This document shows, piece after piece, positions 52,827 to 61,379 of a DNA stretch of 64,000 nt. Origin of the DNA: JBBWZH01 sp035544115 (lineage in GTDB: Bacteria > Actinomycetota > Actinomycetes > Mycobacteriales > CADCTP01); contig OY970235.1 in assembly GCA_963714145.1 (NCBI GenBank), forward strand, positions 4,464,001 to 4,528,000. Direction: 5' to 3'. The notes below the pieces were generated by a model. The model did not search any database and was not told the origin of the DNA. It saw only the letters and a program-made list of their open reading frames with translations. The translations under genes were made by a program, and so were the position numbers. Position 1 is the stretch's first letter, and each line of letters begins with the position of its first letter.

Positions 52827-53681
52827 TCAGGAGCGCCGGATCGTGATGCCGCCGAACGAGGTGTGCGCGCGCACCTCGACGGTCTGGTCGGACTTCTCCG
52901 GCCGGGTGGCGTTGTCCAGCAGGTTGCGCACCTGCCCGAACCTGGTGTTCACGTCCAGCCAGGCGGCGGTGTTCTCGGCGATGCCGATCTCCAGGTCACC
53001 CATCGAGGTCCCGAGCTCGACCGAGCCGCGGGCCACCTCGCCGAGGCGGATGCTGCCGTTGGACGTCTTCGCCTCGACACCGGCGCCGGCCCGGTCGACG
53101 GAGATGTCGCCGTTCGCCGCGCGCACCCGCACGTCGCCGGTGGCCGCGGCGATCGTGGTGTCGCCGTTGGAGTTCTTGACGACCACGGAACCCTCGATCT
53201 CGCCGATGCGGACCTTCCCGGAGCCGGTGTGGATCTCGGCGTTGCCCGCGACGCCGTCCGCGGTGACGTGACCGGCCGCGGTGTCCACCCGCAGTGCGCC
53301 GGTCCGCTCGAGCCGGACGTTCCCGGTGGCGGTCTTGAACGTGCACTGGCCGAGCCGGCCGGTGCCACTGAGGTCGCCCACCTGCACCTCGCCGGACAGC
53401 TGCGAGCCGCTGGGCAGGTCGATGGACACGTGCACCGACCGGGTCTTGCGGGAGAAGTCGACAACGCGCGCCTTCGGCCCGGCGACCTGGAGCACGCCGT
53501 TCGCGTAGTCGACGCGGACCCGCGCGGCGGCCTGCACGTCCGACTCATCGGATTCGTCGCTCGGGCGCACGTCGACGGTGGTGTCGGTGCGGTCGCTCGC
53601 GGTGATCCGCACAGTGCCGACGCCGAGCTCGAGCGTGACGGAGATCGGTTCGGGTGTCTCGAATGTCTCGAAGTTGGGCAT
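52827..53681 (-). CDS. DUF4097-family beta-strand repeat protein
   Basis: A 284-residue protein of repeated short strands with G/N turns (TATGNVRLERTG, AANGDISVDRAG, TSNGSIRLGEV, TSMGDLEIGIAEN), the beta-helix-like pattern of DUF4097. No signal peptide or membrane span is present, so it is cytosolic. It follows the RHH-protein gene by 72 bases on the same strand. I recall RHH/HicB-like and DUF4097 genes as neighbours in other actinomycetes; a functional link is inference. Biochemical role unknown. Confidence 0.85.
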   Translation of the reverse strand: MPNFETFETPEPISVTLELGVGTVRITASDRTDTTVDVRPSDESDESDVQAAARVRVDYANGVLQVAGPKARVVDFSRKTRSVHVSIDLPSGSQLSGEVQVGDLSGTGRLGQCTFKTATGNVRLERTGALRVDTAAGHVTADGVAGNAEIHTGSGKVRIGEIEGSVVVKNSNGDTTIAAATGDVRVRAANGDISVDRAGAGVEAKTSNGSIRLGEVARGSVELGTSMGDLEIGIAENTAAWLDVNTRFGQVRNLLDNATRPEKSDQTVEVRAHTSFGGITIRRS

Positions 53682-53753
53682 GGCTGTCCCCTCATGATCG
53701 GTAGGTGACGCGTCCCCGCAGGTCGGGGGCGTGGTGTGGTGGAAGCGGGGCGG

Positions 53754-54272
53754 CTAGCGCACCCAGCCGGTGAGGTGCTGCTGGGTTCGTTTGACGCTGC
53801 CGCGCTGGTCGGGGCGCTGGTCGCGGTCGGAGCGCTGCAGGGCGGCCGAGGCCGCCCGGACCAACCAGGCGTTGACCGAGCGTCCCTCCTTGGCGGCGGC
53901 CTCCTCGGCCGCGGCCTTGAGCTGCTCCGGGAGCCGCACGTTGATCCGTGAGCTCGGGCCGTCCTCGGCGATCAGTGCGCCGTCCAGCGCCGCAGGATCG
54001 TCGTCGGCCGCACCGTCGATCGGCTGGGCCGGCGGTGCGGTCACGACGAAGTTCGGATCGCGCCCGCGCAGGCGCAGCTCCACCGAACCCGGGGCCAGCT
54101 CCCGGGTGATCTCGTCCGCGGCGGCGGACAGCGCGTCCAGCAGCGTCATCCGGATCGCCGACTCGAGCGGGCCGGTCAGCCGCTCGACCAACGCCCGGGC
54201 ATCGTCACCGCCGGCTTCGGCCAGCGTGGCGAACTCACGTCCGAGGTTGCTCACGTACGAGGTCAGGTCCAT
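53754..54272 (-). CDS. Ribbon-helix-helix (Arc/HicB-like) protein
   Basis: A 172-residue protein. The C-terminal RHH domain is SRINVRLPEQLKAAAEEAAAKEGRSVNAWLVRAASAAL, preceded by about 100 residues with a helical N-terminus (LTSYVSNLGREFATLAEAGG) and a beta segment (VELRLRGRD). The tail is basic. ATG 54272 is chosen because it lies 7 bases after the -10, making a leaderless message. It is labelled HicB-like, but no HicA toxin gene is present; its partner is DUF4097. It probably represses its own promoter. Confidence 0.85.
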   Translation of the reverse strand: MDLTSYVSNLGREFATLAEAGGDDARALVERLTGPLESAIRMTLLDALSAAADEITRELAPGSVELRLRGRDPNFVVTAPPAQPIDGAADDDPAALDGALIAEDGPSSRINVRLPEQLKAAAEEAAAKEGRSVNAWLVRAASAALQRSDRDQRPDQRGSVKRTQQHLTGWVR

Positions 54273-54275
54273 GGG

Positions 54276-54308
54276 TGCCATAGTGGCACACGTATGGCAC
54301 CACTGCAA
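54276..54308 (-). promoter_or_regulatory. Promoter with overlapping TGCCATA/TATGGCA operator
   Basis: On the minus strand TTGCAG (54303-54308) and CACTAT (54280-54285) are 17 bases apart. The inverted repeat TGCCATA (54276-54282) / TATGGCA (54293-54299) covers the spacer and -10, and further TGGCA boxes continue to about 54340. An RHH repressor would block RNA polymerase here. Confidence 0.7.
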
Positions 54309-54449
54309 GCCATGATGGCTCAGTGATGGCACGGCATGGCTCCGGCCGGCCGGCGCGGCGGGCACATCAAGAAAGTGCGGAGCGAACGCGGAGCCGCTGC
54401 TGCCACGGTCTGCCCCAGCACTGACACCAACCCCCGAAGGGAATTCGCC

Positions 54450-54842
54450 ATGCTGAAGCGCGTCCTGACGGCGGCGGGATTCATCCTCGTCGCCGCCCTG
54501 AGCCCGGCTCCGGCCCACGCCGCGCCGGTGGCCGCGGCCCCGGCCGCCGCGATCGGGATCGCCGCCGACGTCGGGCCCTGCGCCTACAGCGGGGCTCACC
54601 CGACGATCCGGAACGGGAGCAAGGGCGGCCCCACCGCCCACCTGCAGTGCCTGCTGCGCAACGTCTGGGGCTACCGGGAGGTCACCGTCGACGGCGACTT
54701 CGGGCCGATCACCGAGAACGCGGTGCGCACCCACCAGAAGGACTGCCACATCGCGCAGGACGGCGTCGTCGGCCCGGTGACCTGGAGCAGGCTGCACCCG
54801 GACAGCACGACCGCCCAATGCCGGGACTCCGGTCGCGACTGA
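54450..54842 (+). CDS. Secreted peptidoglycan-binding domain protein
   Basis: A 130-residue secreted protein: signal peptide (LKRVLTAAGFILVAALSPAPAHA), then one PG_binding_1 domain (LQCLLRNVWGYREVTVDGDFGPITENAVRTHQ ... DGVVGPVTW) with three Cys in and around it. There is no catalytic domain. ATG 54450 has GAAGGGAA before it. It likely binds cell wall without cleaving it. Confidence 0.85.
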   Translation: MLKRVLTAAGFILVAALSPAPAHAAPVAAAPAAAIGIAADVGPCAYSGAHPTIRNGSKGGPTAHLQCLLRNVWGYREVTVDGDFGPITENAVRTHQKDCHIAQDGVVGPVTWSRLHPDSTTAQCRDSGRD

Positions 54843-54860
54843 TCCGGTCGCGGCCAGCCT

Positions 54861-54896
54861 GCCGCTGCCCGGCGACACGAGCCGCCGGGCAGCGGC
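54861..54896. terminator. Hairpin terminator between convergent genes
   Basis: A perfect 13-bp stem (GCCGCTGCCCGGC / GCCGGGCAGCGGC) with a 10-base loop, 18 bases after the peptidoglycan-binding gene. A degenerate CCCGGTCACCCGCCGTCCGG tandem repeat follows up to the SARP stop. Confidence 0.75.
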
Positions 54897-54941
54897 CCGG
54901 TCACCCGCCGTCCGACCCGGCCACCCGCCCGTCCGGCCCGG

Positions 54942-57900
54942 TCACCCGCCGTCCGGCCCGGCCACTTCCGCGTCCAGATCGGCCAGCCGGCGGCGGATCC
55001 GGTCGGCATCCGTGGCGCCGAGGTCGACGAGGATGTCCAGCGCCTGCCGCCAGTGCCGGCCGGCCGCCTCGAGCCGGCCGAGGTCGTACTCGGCCCAGCC
55101 GAGGCCGTCGTAGGCGTCGGCCTGCCGGCGGCGGTCGTCGCTGCTGCCACCGGCCAGCGCGAGCGCCTCCTGGTACATGTCCACCGCCTCGGCCGGACGG
55201 CCGGCCTGACGCAGCGTCCGCGCGAAGTTGTTGCAGGCCTCGGCCAGCCCGGTCCGTACGCCGGTCCCACCCAGCAACGCCCGGGCCTGCCGATGGTGCT
55301 CGATGGCCACGTCGTACCGGCCCAGCCCGGCGGTGGCGCTGCCCAGCCCGTCCAACGCCATCGCCTCGCCGAACAGGTTGGCCGACGCCCGGGCTATCGC
55401 CAGGGCCTCCCGGTGCTGGTCGGCCGCGTCCTGATACTGGCCCGACTGCTGGTAGGAGACACCCAGGTTGCACACCGCGCTGACCTCACCCTGTCGATTG
55501 CCGACGCTGCGGTAGATGTCGAGGGCCGGCCGGAAGTGGTCGATGGCCTGCCCGTGCCGGCCCAGGCTCCCCGCGACGATCCCGAGATTGACCAGCGCGG
55601 TCGCCTCACCGGACCGGTCGCCGGTGCCGCGGAAGAGGGCCAGCGCCCGCTCGTGCTCGACGATCGCGGCCGGGTAGTCGCCCAGCGCCGCGTGCGCGAG
55701 CCCGAGGTTGTTCGCCGCGCGGGCCTCGCCGGCGCGGCTGCCGGTCTCCCGGTGCAGCGCCGCCGCCTCGCTCAGCTGGGCCCTGGCCTCGTGATGCCGG
55801 CCCAGGTGACCGCAGATGGTGGCGAGGTGGCTGAGCGCGTAGGCCTGTCCCGGCTTGTCCGCGGCCTGCCGGCTGGCGGCTACCGCGTGCCGGTGCAGCG
55901 TCTCGGCATCGGCGATCTGGGCCCGCGTCTGCAGGTGCCGGGCCAAGGTCTGGGACAGGTGGCTGACGTGGGTCGGCCAGCCGTGCTCGGCGGCGTGCCC
56001 GGCCAACGCGAGCAGGTTGGCGTGCTCCCGGTCCAGCCACGCCCCGGCGGCCGCCTGGTCCGGCACCGGCGGCAGCTCGCGGCCCGGCGCCGCCACCCGG
56101 GGCCGGCGGGACCGCTCGGCCGGATAGAGCACGTCCGCCGCCGCCGCGGCCGTCGCGAGGTGGTAGTCCAGCAGTCGGGTCACCGCCGCGCGGGCGTCGG
56201 CCGCGGCCATCTCCGCCGACCCCACCCGGGTGGCGAAGGCCCGGACCAGGTCGTGGATCTGGTACCGGCCCGGCGCCGCCTCCTGCAGCAGGTGCGCCGC
56301 CAGCAGGTCGTCGAGCAGCCGGCCGGCCCGGCGCGGCGGCAGGTCGGTGGCCGCCGCGGCGGCGTGCCCGTCGATGTCGTACCAGGGATGCAGGCCGAGC
56401 AGCCGGAAGAGGTGCCGCTGAGCGGCGGTCAGCTGCCGGTAGGACAGGTCGATGGCCGCGGTGACGCCCACGGTGCCGGCATCCAGCTCGTCCAGCCGGT
56501 CGCGGCCCGCGCGCAGGCGTTCGGCCAGGTAGCTGGCGGTCCAGCTGGGCCGGTCCCGCAGCCGGGCGGCCGCCAGCCGGATCGCCAGCGGCAGCCGGCC
56601 ACACAGCCGCACCACCTCGGCCACGAGATCGGCCGGGTGACCCGGGCCGGCGATGCGGGTGAACATGGCCGCCGCGTCGGCCGCCGACAGGAGGTCGATC
56701 GACAGCGGTTGCGCACCCTCCAGGCCGGCCAGCCGGCGCCGGCCGGTGATCAGCACCAGGCAGCCCGCCGCGCCCGGCAGCAACGACCGCACCTGCGCCT
56801 CGTCGGCCGCGTTGTCCAGCACCAGCAGCACCCGGCGGCAGGCGAGCGTGCTGCGCAGCAGCGCGGCCCGGGCATCCAGGTCAGCCGGGATCTGCTGGCC
56901 CGGCACGCCCAGCGCGCGCAGCATCCGGTCCAGCGCCTGGCTGGGCCGGACCGGCGCCACCCGGTCGCTGAACCCGTGCAGATCGAGGAACAGCTGCCCG
57001 TCGGCGAACCGGTGGGCCAGCCGGTGCGCGGCCCGCACCGCCAGCGCCGTCTTGCCGATCCCGGCCATGCCCTCGATCGCGGTGATGACCACCGTCCGCG
57101 GTGCGCCCCGGTCGGTCACGCAGTCGGCGACCAGCCGCTCCAGCTCGGCTGTCCGGCCGGTGAAGGTGGGCAGGTCCGCGGGTAACTGCGCTGGCACGGG
57201 CAGGGCCGCCGGTCCAGGCCGGGCCGGCGATCCGGGCCGGGCCGCCGATCCGGGCCGGGCCGCCGGTCCCGGCCCGGCCAGCGGTACGGGCTCGGCCAGC
57301 GGTACGGGCCCGGCCACCGGTCCGGCCTCGGCCGCCGATCCGGCCCTGGCCACCGGTCCGGGCTCGGCCGCCGATCCGGGCCCGGCCACCGATCCGGGCC
57401 GAGCCGGCGATCCGGGAAGGGCCGGCGATCCGGGCCGGGCGGCGGGCCGCCGGAGGTCGGGATCGGCCGGCGGCGCCAGCGCCGGGTCGTCGCGCAGGAT
57501 CGCCGCGTGCAGCCGCTGGAGGTCGGCGGAGGGCTCGATGCCGAGCTCGCCGACGAGCTCCCGCCGGGTCCGCTGGTAGCTCCGCAGCGCCTCGGCGGTC
57601 CGGCCGGCCCGGTGCAGCGCGAGCATCAGCTGCGCGGCGAACCGCTGGTGCTGCGGGTGTTCCTCGACCAGCGCGGTCAACTCGTCGAGCAGCTCGGCAT
57701 GACGGCCCAGGCGCAGCAGCACGTCGGCGCGATCCCCGGTCGCCGCCAGCCGAGCCTCGGTCAGGTGCCGGCACAACCGGACCCGTAGGTCCTCGGTGGT
57801 GACCCCGGCCAGCGCCGGCCCGTGCCACAGCCCGAGCGCCTCGTCCAGCAGCCGCAGCCGCTCCCGCGGGTCGCCGCTGCCGCGGGCCCGACCGGCGAGC

Positions 57901-58223
57901 TCCCGGAACCGGTATGCGTCCACCCGGGCCGGGTCGGCGCACCGCAGCTCGTACCCCGCGGACCCAGCCAGCGACGACACCTCGCAACCGGCGCCGTGTG
58001 TGTCCACAATGGAGCGTAGGTTGCTCACGTAGGTGTGCAGCATGCCGCGGGCGCTGGCCGGCGGGTCCTGCGGCCACATCAGGTCCGTCAACCGGGACAC
58101 CGGCACCAGCGTGTTCACCTCGAGCGCGAGGACCGCGAACACGAACCGCTGCTTGCGCACCCCGAGGCTGACCACCCGGCCGTCGACGCTGGCCTGCACC
58201 GGGCCCAGCAGCTGGAACTCCAT
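54942..58223 (-). CDS. AfsR/SARP family regulator with a repeat-rich linker
   Basis: A 1,093-residue regulator: OmpR-type DNA-binding domain (EFQLLGPVQASVDGRVVSL), BTAD to about residue 250, a Pro/Ala/Gly linker of PGSA/ARPG repeats at about 258-344, an NB-ARC domain (Walker A GMAGIGKTALAVR, DNAADEAQVR), and C-terminal TPR repeats (ALSHLATICGHLGRHHEARAQL). ATG 58223 with GAGGGA before it is the start; the long open frame upstream to 59474 is antisense to the dehydrogenase and ATPase genes. Second SARP of the window, with no evident target. Confidence 0.9.
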   Translation of the reverse strand: MEFQLLGPVQASVDGRVVSLGVRKQRFVFAVLALEVNTLVPVSRLTDLMWPQDPPASARGMLHTYVSNLRSIVDTHGAGCEVSSLAGSAGYELRCADPARVDAYRFRELAGRARGSGDPRERLRLLDEALGLWHGPALAGVTTEDLRVRLCRHLTEARLAATGDRADVLLRLGRHAELLDELTALVEEHPQHQRFAAQLMLALHRAGRTAEALRSYQRTRRELVGELGIEPSADLQRLHAAILRDDPALAPPADPDLRRPAARPGSPALPGSPARPGSVAGPGSAAEPGPVARAGSAAEAGPVAGPVPLAEPVPLAGPGPAARPGSAARPGSPARPGPAALPVPAQLPADLPTFTGRTAELERLVADCVTDRGAPRTVVITAIEGMAGIGKTALAVRAAHRLAHRFADGQLFLDLHGFSDRVAPVRPSQALDRMLRALGVPGQQIPADLDARAALLRSTLACRRVLLVLDNAADEAQVRSLLPGAAGCLVLITGRRRLAGLEGAQPLSIDLLSAADAAAMFTRIAGPGHPADLVAEVVRLCGRLPLAIRLAAARLRDRPSWTASYLAERLRAGRDRLDELDAGTVGVTAAIDLSYRQLTAAQRHLFRLLGLHPWYDIDGHAAAAATDLPPRRAGRLLDDLLAAHLLQEAAPGRYQIHDLVRAFATRVGSAEMAAADARAAVTRLLDYHLATAAAAADVLYPAERSRRPRVAAPGRELPPVPDQAAAGAWLDREHANLLALAGHAAEHGWPTHVSHLSQTLARHLQTRAQIADAETLHRHAVAASRQAADKPGQAYALSHLATICGHLGRHHEARAQLSEAAALHRETGSRAGEARAANNLGLAHAALGDYPAAIVEHERALALFRGTGDRSGEATALVNLGIVAGSLGRHGQAIDHFRPALDIYRSVGNRQGEVSAVCNLGVSYQQSGQYQDAADQHREALAIARASANLFGEAMALDGLGSATAGLGRYDVAIEHHRQARALLGGTGVRTGLAEACNNFARTLRQAGRPAEAVDMYQEALALAGGSSDDRRRQADAYDGLGWAEYDLGRLEAAGRHWRQALDILVDLGATDADRIRRRLADLDAEVAGPDGG
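57190..57450 (-). repeat. Tandem repeat encoding the SARP linker
   Basis: Degenerate GCCGGTCCGGGC/GCCGATCCGGGC units (about 15-30 bases) repeat across 260 bases and encode ARPGS-like peptides. Length variation between strains is likely. Confidence 0.7.
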
Positions 58224-58356
58224 CCGACTCCCTCGCCCCGGACCGGACCGCCCCGGACCGGACCCGGCCGGACCGGCCACGCCGGGCAAAAGAAGTTTGG
58301 CATGAGATCCACCGCGTTTCCCGCGGTTGGCGGTTTGTCCTGGCCCCGATGGGCCC

Positions 58357-58375
58357 ACCCACCAGCCGGGTGGGT
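58357..58375 (-). terminator. Short hairpin after the dehydrogenase operon
   Basis: A 7-bp stem (ACCCACC / GGTGGGT) with a 5-base loop, 28 bases past the Gfo/Idh/MocA stop. Confidence 0.45.
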
Positions 58376-58402
58376 CGACGCAGGACGGGGCAGGTTCGGC
58401 GG

Positions 58403-59431
58403 CTAGGCCGCCGCACCCGGGTCGGCGAGACGGACCGGCACGGCCTGACCGGTGGCGAGCGACCGCAGTCCGGCCTCGCACACGGCTGTCGCGGCGTAGC
58501 CGTCCCACGTGGTCGGTCCGACGACCTCGCCGCGGCGGCAGGCGTCGACCCAGGCCTGCAGCTCCAGGTCGTACGCCCGGGCGAAGCGGTCCCGGAAGTC
58601 TTCGGGCACCCAGCCGCCCCAGCTGCCCCCGGCGGTCCCGGCGGCCGTCGTGTAGAGGCCGCCCGCCGGGCGGCCGGCGATGATGGTGCCGCGCTCGCAG
58701 ACGGCCTCGCAGCGGACCTCGTAGCCGACCTGGGAGCGGACGAAGACCTCGTTGGTGACGATCCCGCCGCCGCTCATCCGGAAGATCGCCACCTGCGGGT
58801 CGACGACCCCCGCCGGCGAGTGGCCGGACGGTGCCGGCGACAGGACGGTGATCTCCTCGATCTCCTGGTCGAAGACGAACCGGGCGACGTCCACCTCGTG
58901 CACGAGGCTGTCCCGGACGATCATCTCGGAGCGGAAGGAGTCGGGCACGTCCTTGTTCCGGTGGATGTTGTGCAGCACCAGGGTCCGGCCGAGCCGGCCC
59001 GAGGCGAGAACCTCCTTCATCCGGGCGTACTCCGGGTCGAACCGGCGCATGAACCCGAGCTGCACCAGCGGCTTGCCGGCCGCGCGCTCGGCCCGGACCA
59101 GGCGCAGCGACGACTCGCTGTTCGTCGTCAGCGGCTTCTCGCACAAGGTGGGCTTGCCGGCCCGGAGGCAGGCGAGGACCTGCTCCTCGTGGACCGATCC
59201 GGGAGACGCGATGACCACGGCGTCGACCTCGTCGTCCGCCACGAGGTCGAGCGCGGCCGGGATCGCCCGCACGCTGTCGTACTGCTTCGCGACGGCCCGG
59301 GCCCGCGCCGGGTCGAGGTCCGAGACCGCCACCAGCCTGGCGTTCGCGATGCGCCGAGCGACCCGGGCGGCATGGTCGGCACCCATCAGGCCGACGCCGA
59401 CGATGCCGACCCGCAGCTCGTGCCCCGGCAC
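58403..59431 (-). CDS. Gfo/Idh/MocA family oxidoreductase (inositol/sugar dehydrogenase-like)
   Basis: A 342-residue NAD(P)-dependent dehydrogenase: Rossmann motif GIVGVGLMGADHA, the catalytic EKP (CEKPLTTN), and HEVDVARF in the second domain with the catalytic His/Asp. It resembles inositol 2-dehydrogenases and sugar dehydrogenases. GTG 59431 begins three bases after the stop of the ATPase gene, so it closes the importer operon. The transported sugar or cyclitol is probably its substrate. Confidence 0.9.
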   Translation of the reverse strand: MPGHELRVGIVGVGLMGADHAARVARRIANARLVAVSDLDPARARAVAKQYDSVRAIPAALDLVADDEVDAVVIASPGSVHEEQVLACLRAGKPTLCEKPLTTNSESSLRLVRAERAAGKPLVQLGFMRRFDPEYARMKEVLASGRLGRTLVLHNIHRNKDVPDSFRSEMIVRDSLVHEVDVARFVFDQEIEEITVLSPAPSGHSPAGVVDPQVAIFRMSGGGIVTNEVFVRSQVGYEVRCEAVCERGTIIAGRPAGGLYTTAAGTAGGSWGGWVPEDFRDRFARAYDLELQAWVDACRRGEVVGPTTWDGYAATAVCEAGLRSLATGQAVPVRLADPGAAA

Positions 59432-59433
59432 GC

Positions 59434-60327
59434 CTACCCCTGGCCCGTCGGCGCGTTGTCGGGAGCCGGGACACCCCCGTGCGCGACCGATTGCGGCGCG
59501 ACCACCTTGCCCGGCTGCACGCCGCGCAGTTCGTGGCTGAGCTCGGCGAGTTCCTGGCCGCCGGCCATCTCGGCGGTGAGCTGTTCGAGGGTCAGCTCGT
59601 CCCGGTGCGCGTCCAGGGCGACCTGGCCGAGCTTGAGGACGACGAAGTGGTTGCCGACCAGGAAGGCGTGGTGCGGGTTGTGGGTGATGAAGATGACGCC
59701 GAGGCCGGCGTCCCGGGCCTTGGCGATGTACCGCAGCACGACGCCCGACTGTTTGACGCCCAGGGCCGCGGTCGGCTCGTCGAGGATGATCACCCGGGCG
59801 CCGAAGTAGATCGCGCGGGCGATCGCCACGACCTGCCGCTGGCCGCCGGACAGGCTGCCGACGGGCCGGTCGAGGTCGGGGATGACGATCCCCATCTTGG
59901 TGAGCTCCTCGCCGCAGATCCGCTTCATCGTGGTGATGTCGAGGAACGGACCGGTGCGGATCTCGTTGGCGAGGAAGAAGTTGCGCCACACCGACATCAG
60001 CGGGGCGAGCGCGAGGTCCTGGTAGACCGCGGCGATCCCGGCGGCCTGGGCGACCCGCGGGGAGTTGAAGCGACGGACCACCCCCCGCAGCCGCATCGTG
60101 CCCTCGGTGTAGTCGTGCAGGCCCGCGACGATCTTGATCAGGGTCGACTTGCCGGCACCGTTGTCGCCCAGGACGCAGGTCACCTCGCCCTGCCGGACGG
60201 TGATGTTCACGCCGCGCACGGCCTGGACGTTCCCGTAGCTCTTGCCGATGTTCACCAGCTCGAGGGCCGGTTCGTCATCCCGGCCGGTCTCGTCGACCGG
60301 GCTCGTCATGGTCCTGACCGCTGTCAC
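59434..60327 (-). CDS. Sugar ABC transporter ATPase, single domain
   Basis: A 297-residue ATPase: Walker A GDNGAGKST, signature LSGGQRQVVAIARA, Walker B VIILDEPTAAL, and switch His (ITHNPHH). As in the other importer of this window it has one nucleotide-binding domain. A 30-40 residue C-terminal tail is extra. GTG 60327 overlaps the permease stop by four bases. Confidence 0.9.
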   Translation of the reverse strand: MTAVRTMTSPVDETGRDDEPALELVNIGKSYGNVQAVRGVNITVRQGEVTCVLGDNGAGKSTLIKIVAGLHDYTEGTMRLRGVVRRFNSPRVAQAAGIAAVYQDLALAPLMSVWRNFFLANEIRTGPFLDITTMKRICGEELTKMGIVIPDLDRPVGSLSGGQRQVVAIARAIYFGARVIILDEPTAALGVKQSGVVLRYIAKARDAGLGVIFITHNPHHAFLVGNHFVVLKLGQVALDAHRDELTLEQLTAEMAGGQELAELSHELRGVQPGKVVAPQSVAHGGVPAPDNAPTGQG

Positions 60328-61361
60328 CGGGCGTCCGCCTTTCGTTTCACGTACAGGTTCACCAGGGTCGCGGCGATGAGCATGATCCCCAGGAAGGTCT
60401 TGAACCAGTCCGGATCCCAGCCGGCGTAGTAGATGCCGAGCTGGGTCATGCCGAAGATGAGCGCCCCCATGGTGGCACCCACGACGGACCCGTACCCGCC
60501 GGTGAGCAGGCAGCCGCCGATCACCGCCGAGATGATGTAGATGAACTCGTTGCCGATGCCCTGCCCGGACTGCACGTTGTTGTAGTTGAACAGGTTGTGC
60601 ATGCCGAGCAGCCAGGCGCAGAACCCGACCCCCATGAACAGGGCGATCTTCGTCGCGGTCACCGGGACCCCGACCGCGCGGGCCGCGGCCGGGTCACCGC
60701 CGGAGGAGAAGATCCAGTTGCCGTACCCGGTGCGCAGCAGCAGGACCGCGCCGATCACGGTGAGCACCGCCCAGTAGATGATCGGGATCTTGATCTCGAC
60801 CGAGCCCAGGCTGAAGCTCGACGCGAAGACGGCCTTGGCGCTGCCGAACCCGTCCAGGTCGTTGAGCGAGTTCGACGACACACCGCCGGCGACGAGCCGG
60901 GTCACCGCCAGGTTCACCCCCTGCAGCACGAAGAACGTGCCCAGGGTGACCAGGAAGCTCGGCAGCCCGGTCTTGTGCAGCAGCCAGCCGTTGAACGCCC
61001 CGATCGCCAGCGCCAGCACGAGCGCGAAGGCCACCCCGACCCAGACGTTCAGGCTGAAGTACCAGGCCAGGTGGGCGGCCGCCAGACCGGCCGTGGTCAC
61101 TGCCACACCCGCGGACAGGTCGAACTCCCCGCCGATCATGAGCAGCGCGACGGCGACCGCCATCACGCCGATCGTCGAGGAGCCGTACAGGATCGTCCCG
61201 ATGTTGCCGACACTGCGGAACGCCGGCGCCACCAGGAGGAAGAGCACGGCGACGGCGACCGCGCCGATCAGGGCACCGACCTCGGGCCGGCCGAGGGTCC
61301 GTGCGGACGCCGACCGCATCGCCACCCGGTCGTCGCCGGGTGTGGCCGCGACAGTTGTCAT
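60324..61361 (-). CDS. Sugar ABC transporter permease (ribose type)
   Basis: A 345-residue BPD_transp_2 permease with eight or nine membrane spans; GGEFDLSAGVAV is the family motif. ATG 61361 lies 18 bases after the binding-protein gene. It should work as a homodimer with the adjacent ATPase. Confidence 0.9.
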   Translation of the reverse strand: MTTVAATPGDDRVAMRSASARTLGRPEVGALIGAVAVAVLFLLVAPAFRSVGNIGTILYGSSTIGVMAVAVALLMIGGEFDLSAGVAVTTAGLAAAHLAWYFSLNVWVGVAFALVLALAIGAFNGWLLHKTGLPSFLVTLGTFFVLQGVNLAVTRLVAGGVSSNSLNDLDGFGSAKAVFASSFSLGSVEIKIPIIYWAVLTVIGAVLLLRTGYGNWIFSSGGDPAAARAVGVPVTATKIALFMGVGFCAWLLGMHNLFNYNNVQSGQGIGNEFIYIISAVIGGCLLTGGYGSVVGATMGALIFGMTQLGIYYAGWDPDWFKTFLGIMLIAATLVNLYVKRKADAR

Positions 61362-61379
61362 CCCAGACTGCCTTCCGGG

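Noticed and set aside
53754..54281. HicAB toxin-antitoxin system
   Set aside because: The RHH protein is HicB-like only in its C-terminal domain; no HicA-like gene is adjacent.
58224..59474. Long N-terminal extension of the second SARP gene
   Set aside because: It is Arg/Gly-rich, antisense-like in composition, and overlaps the clear dehydrogenase and ATPase genes; the DNA-binding domain begins at 58223.
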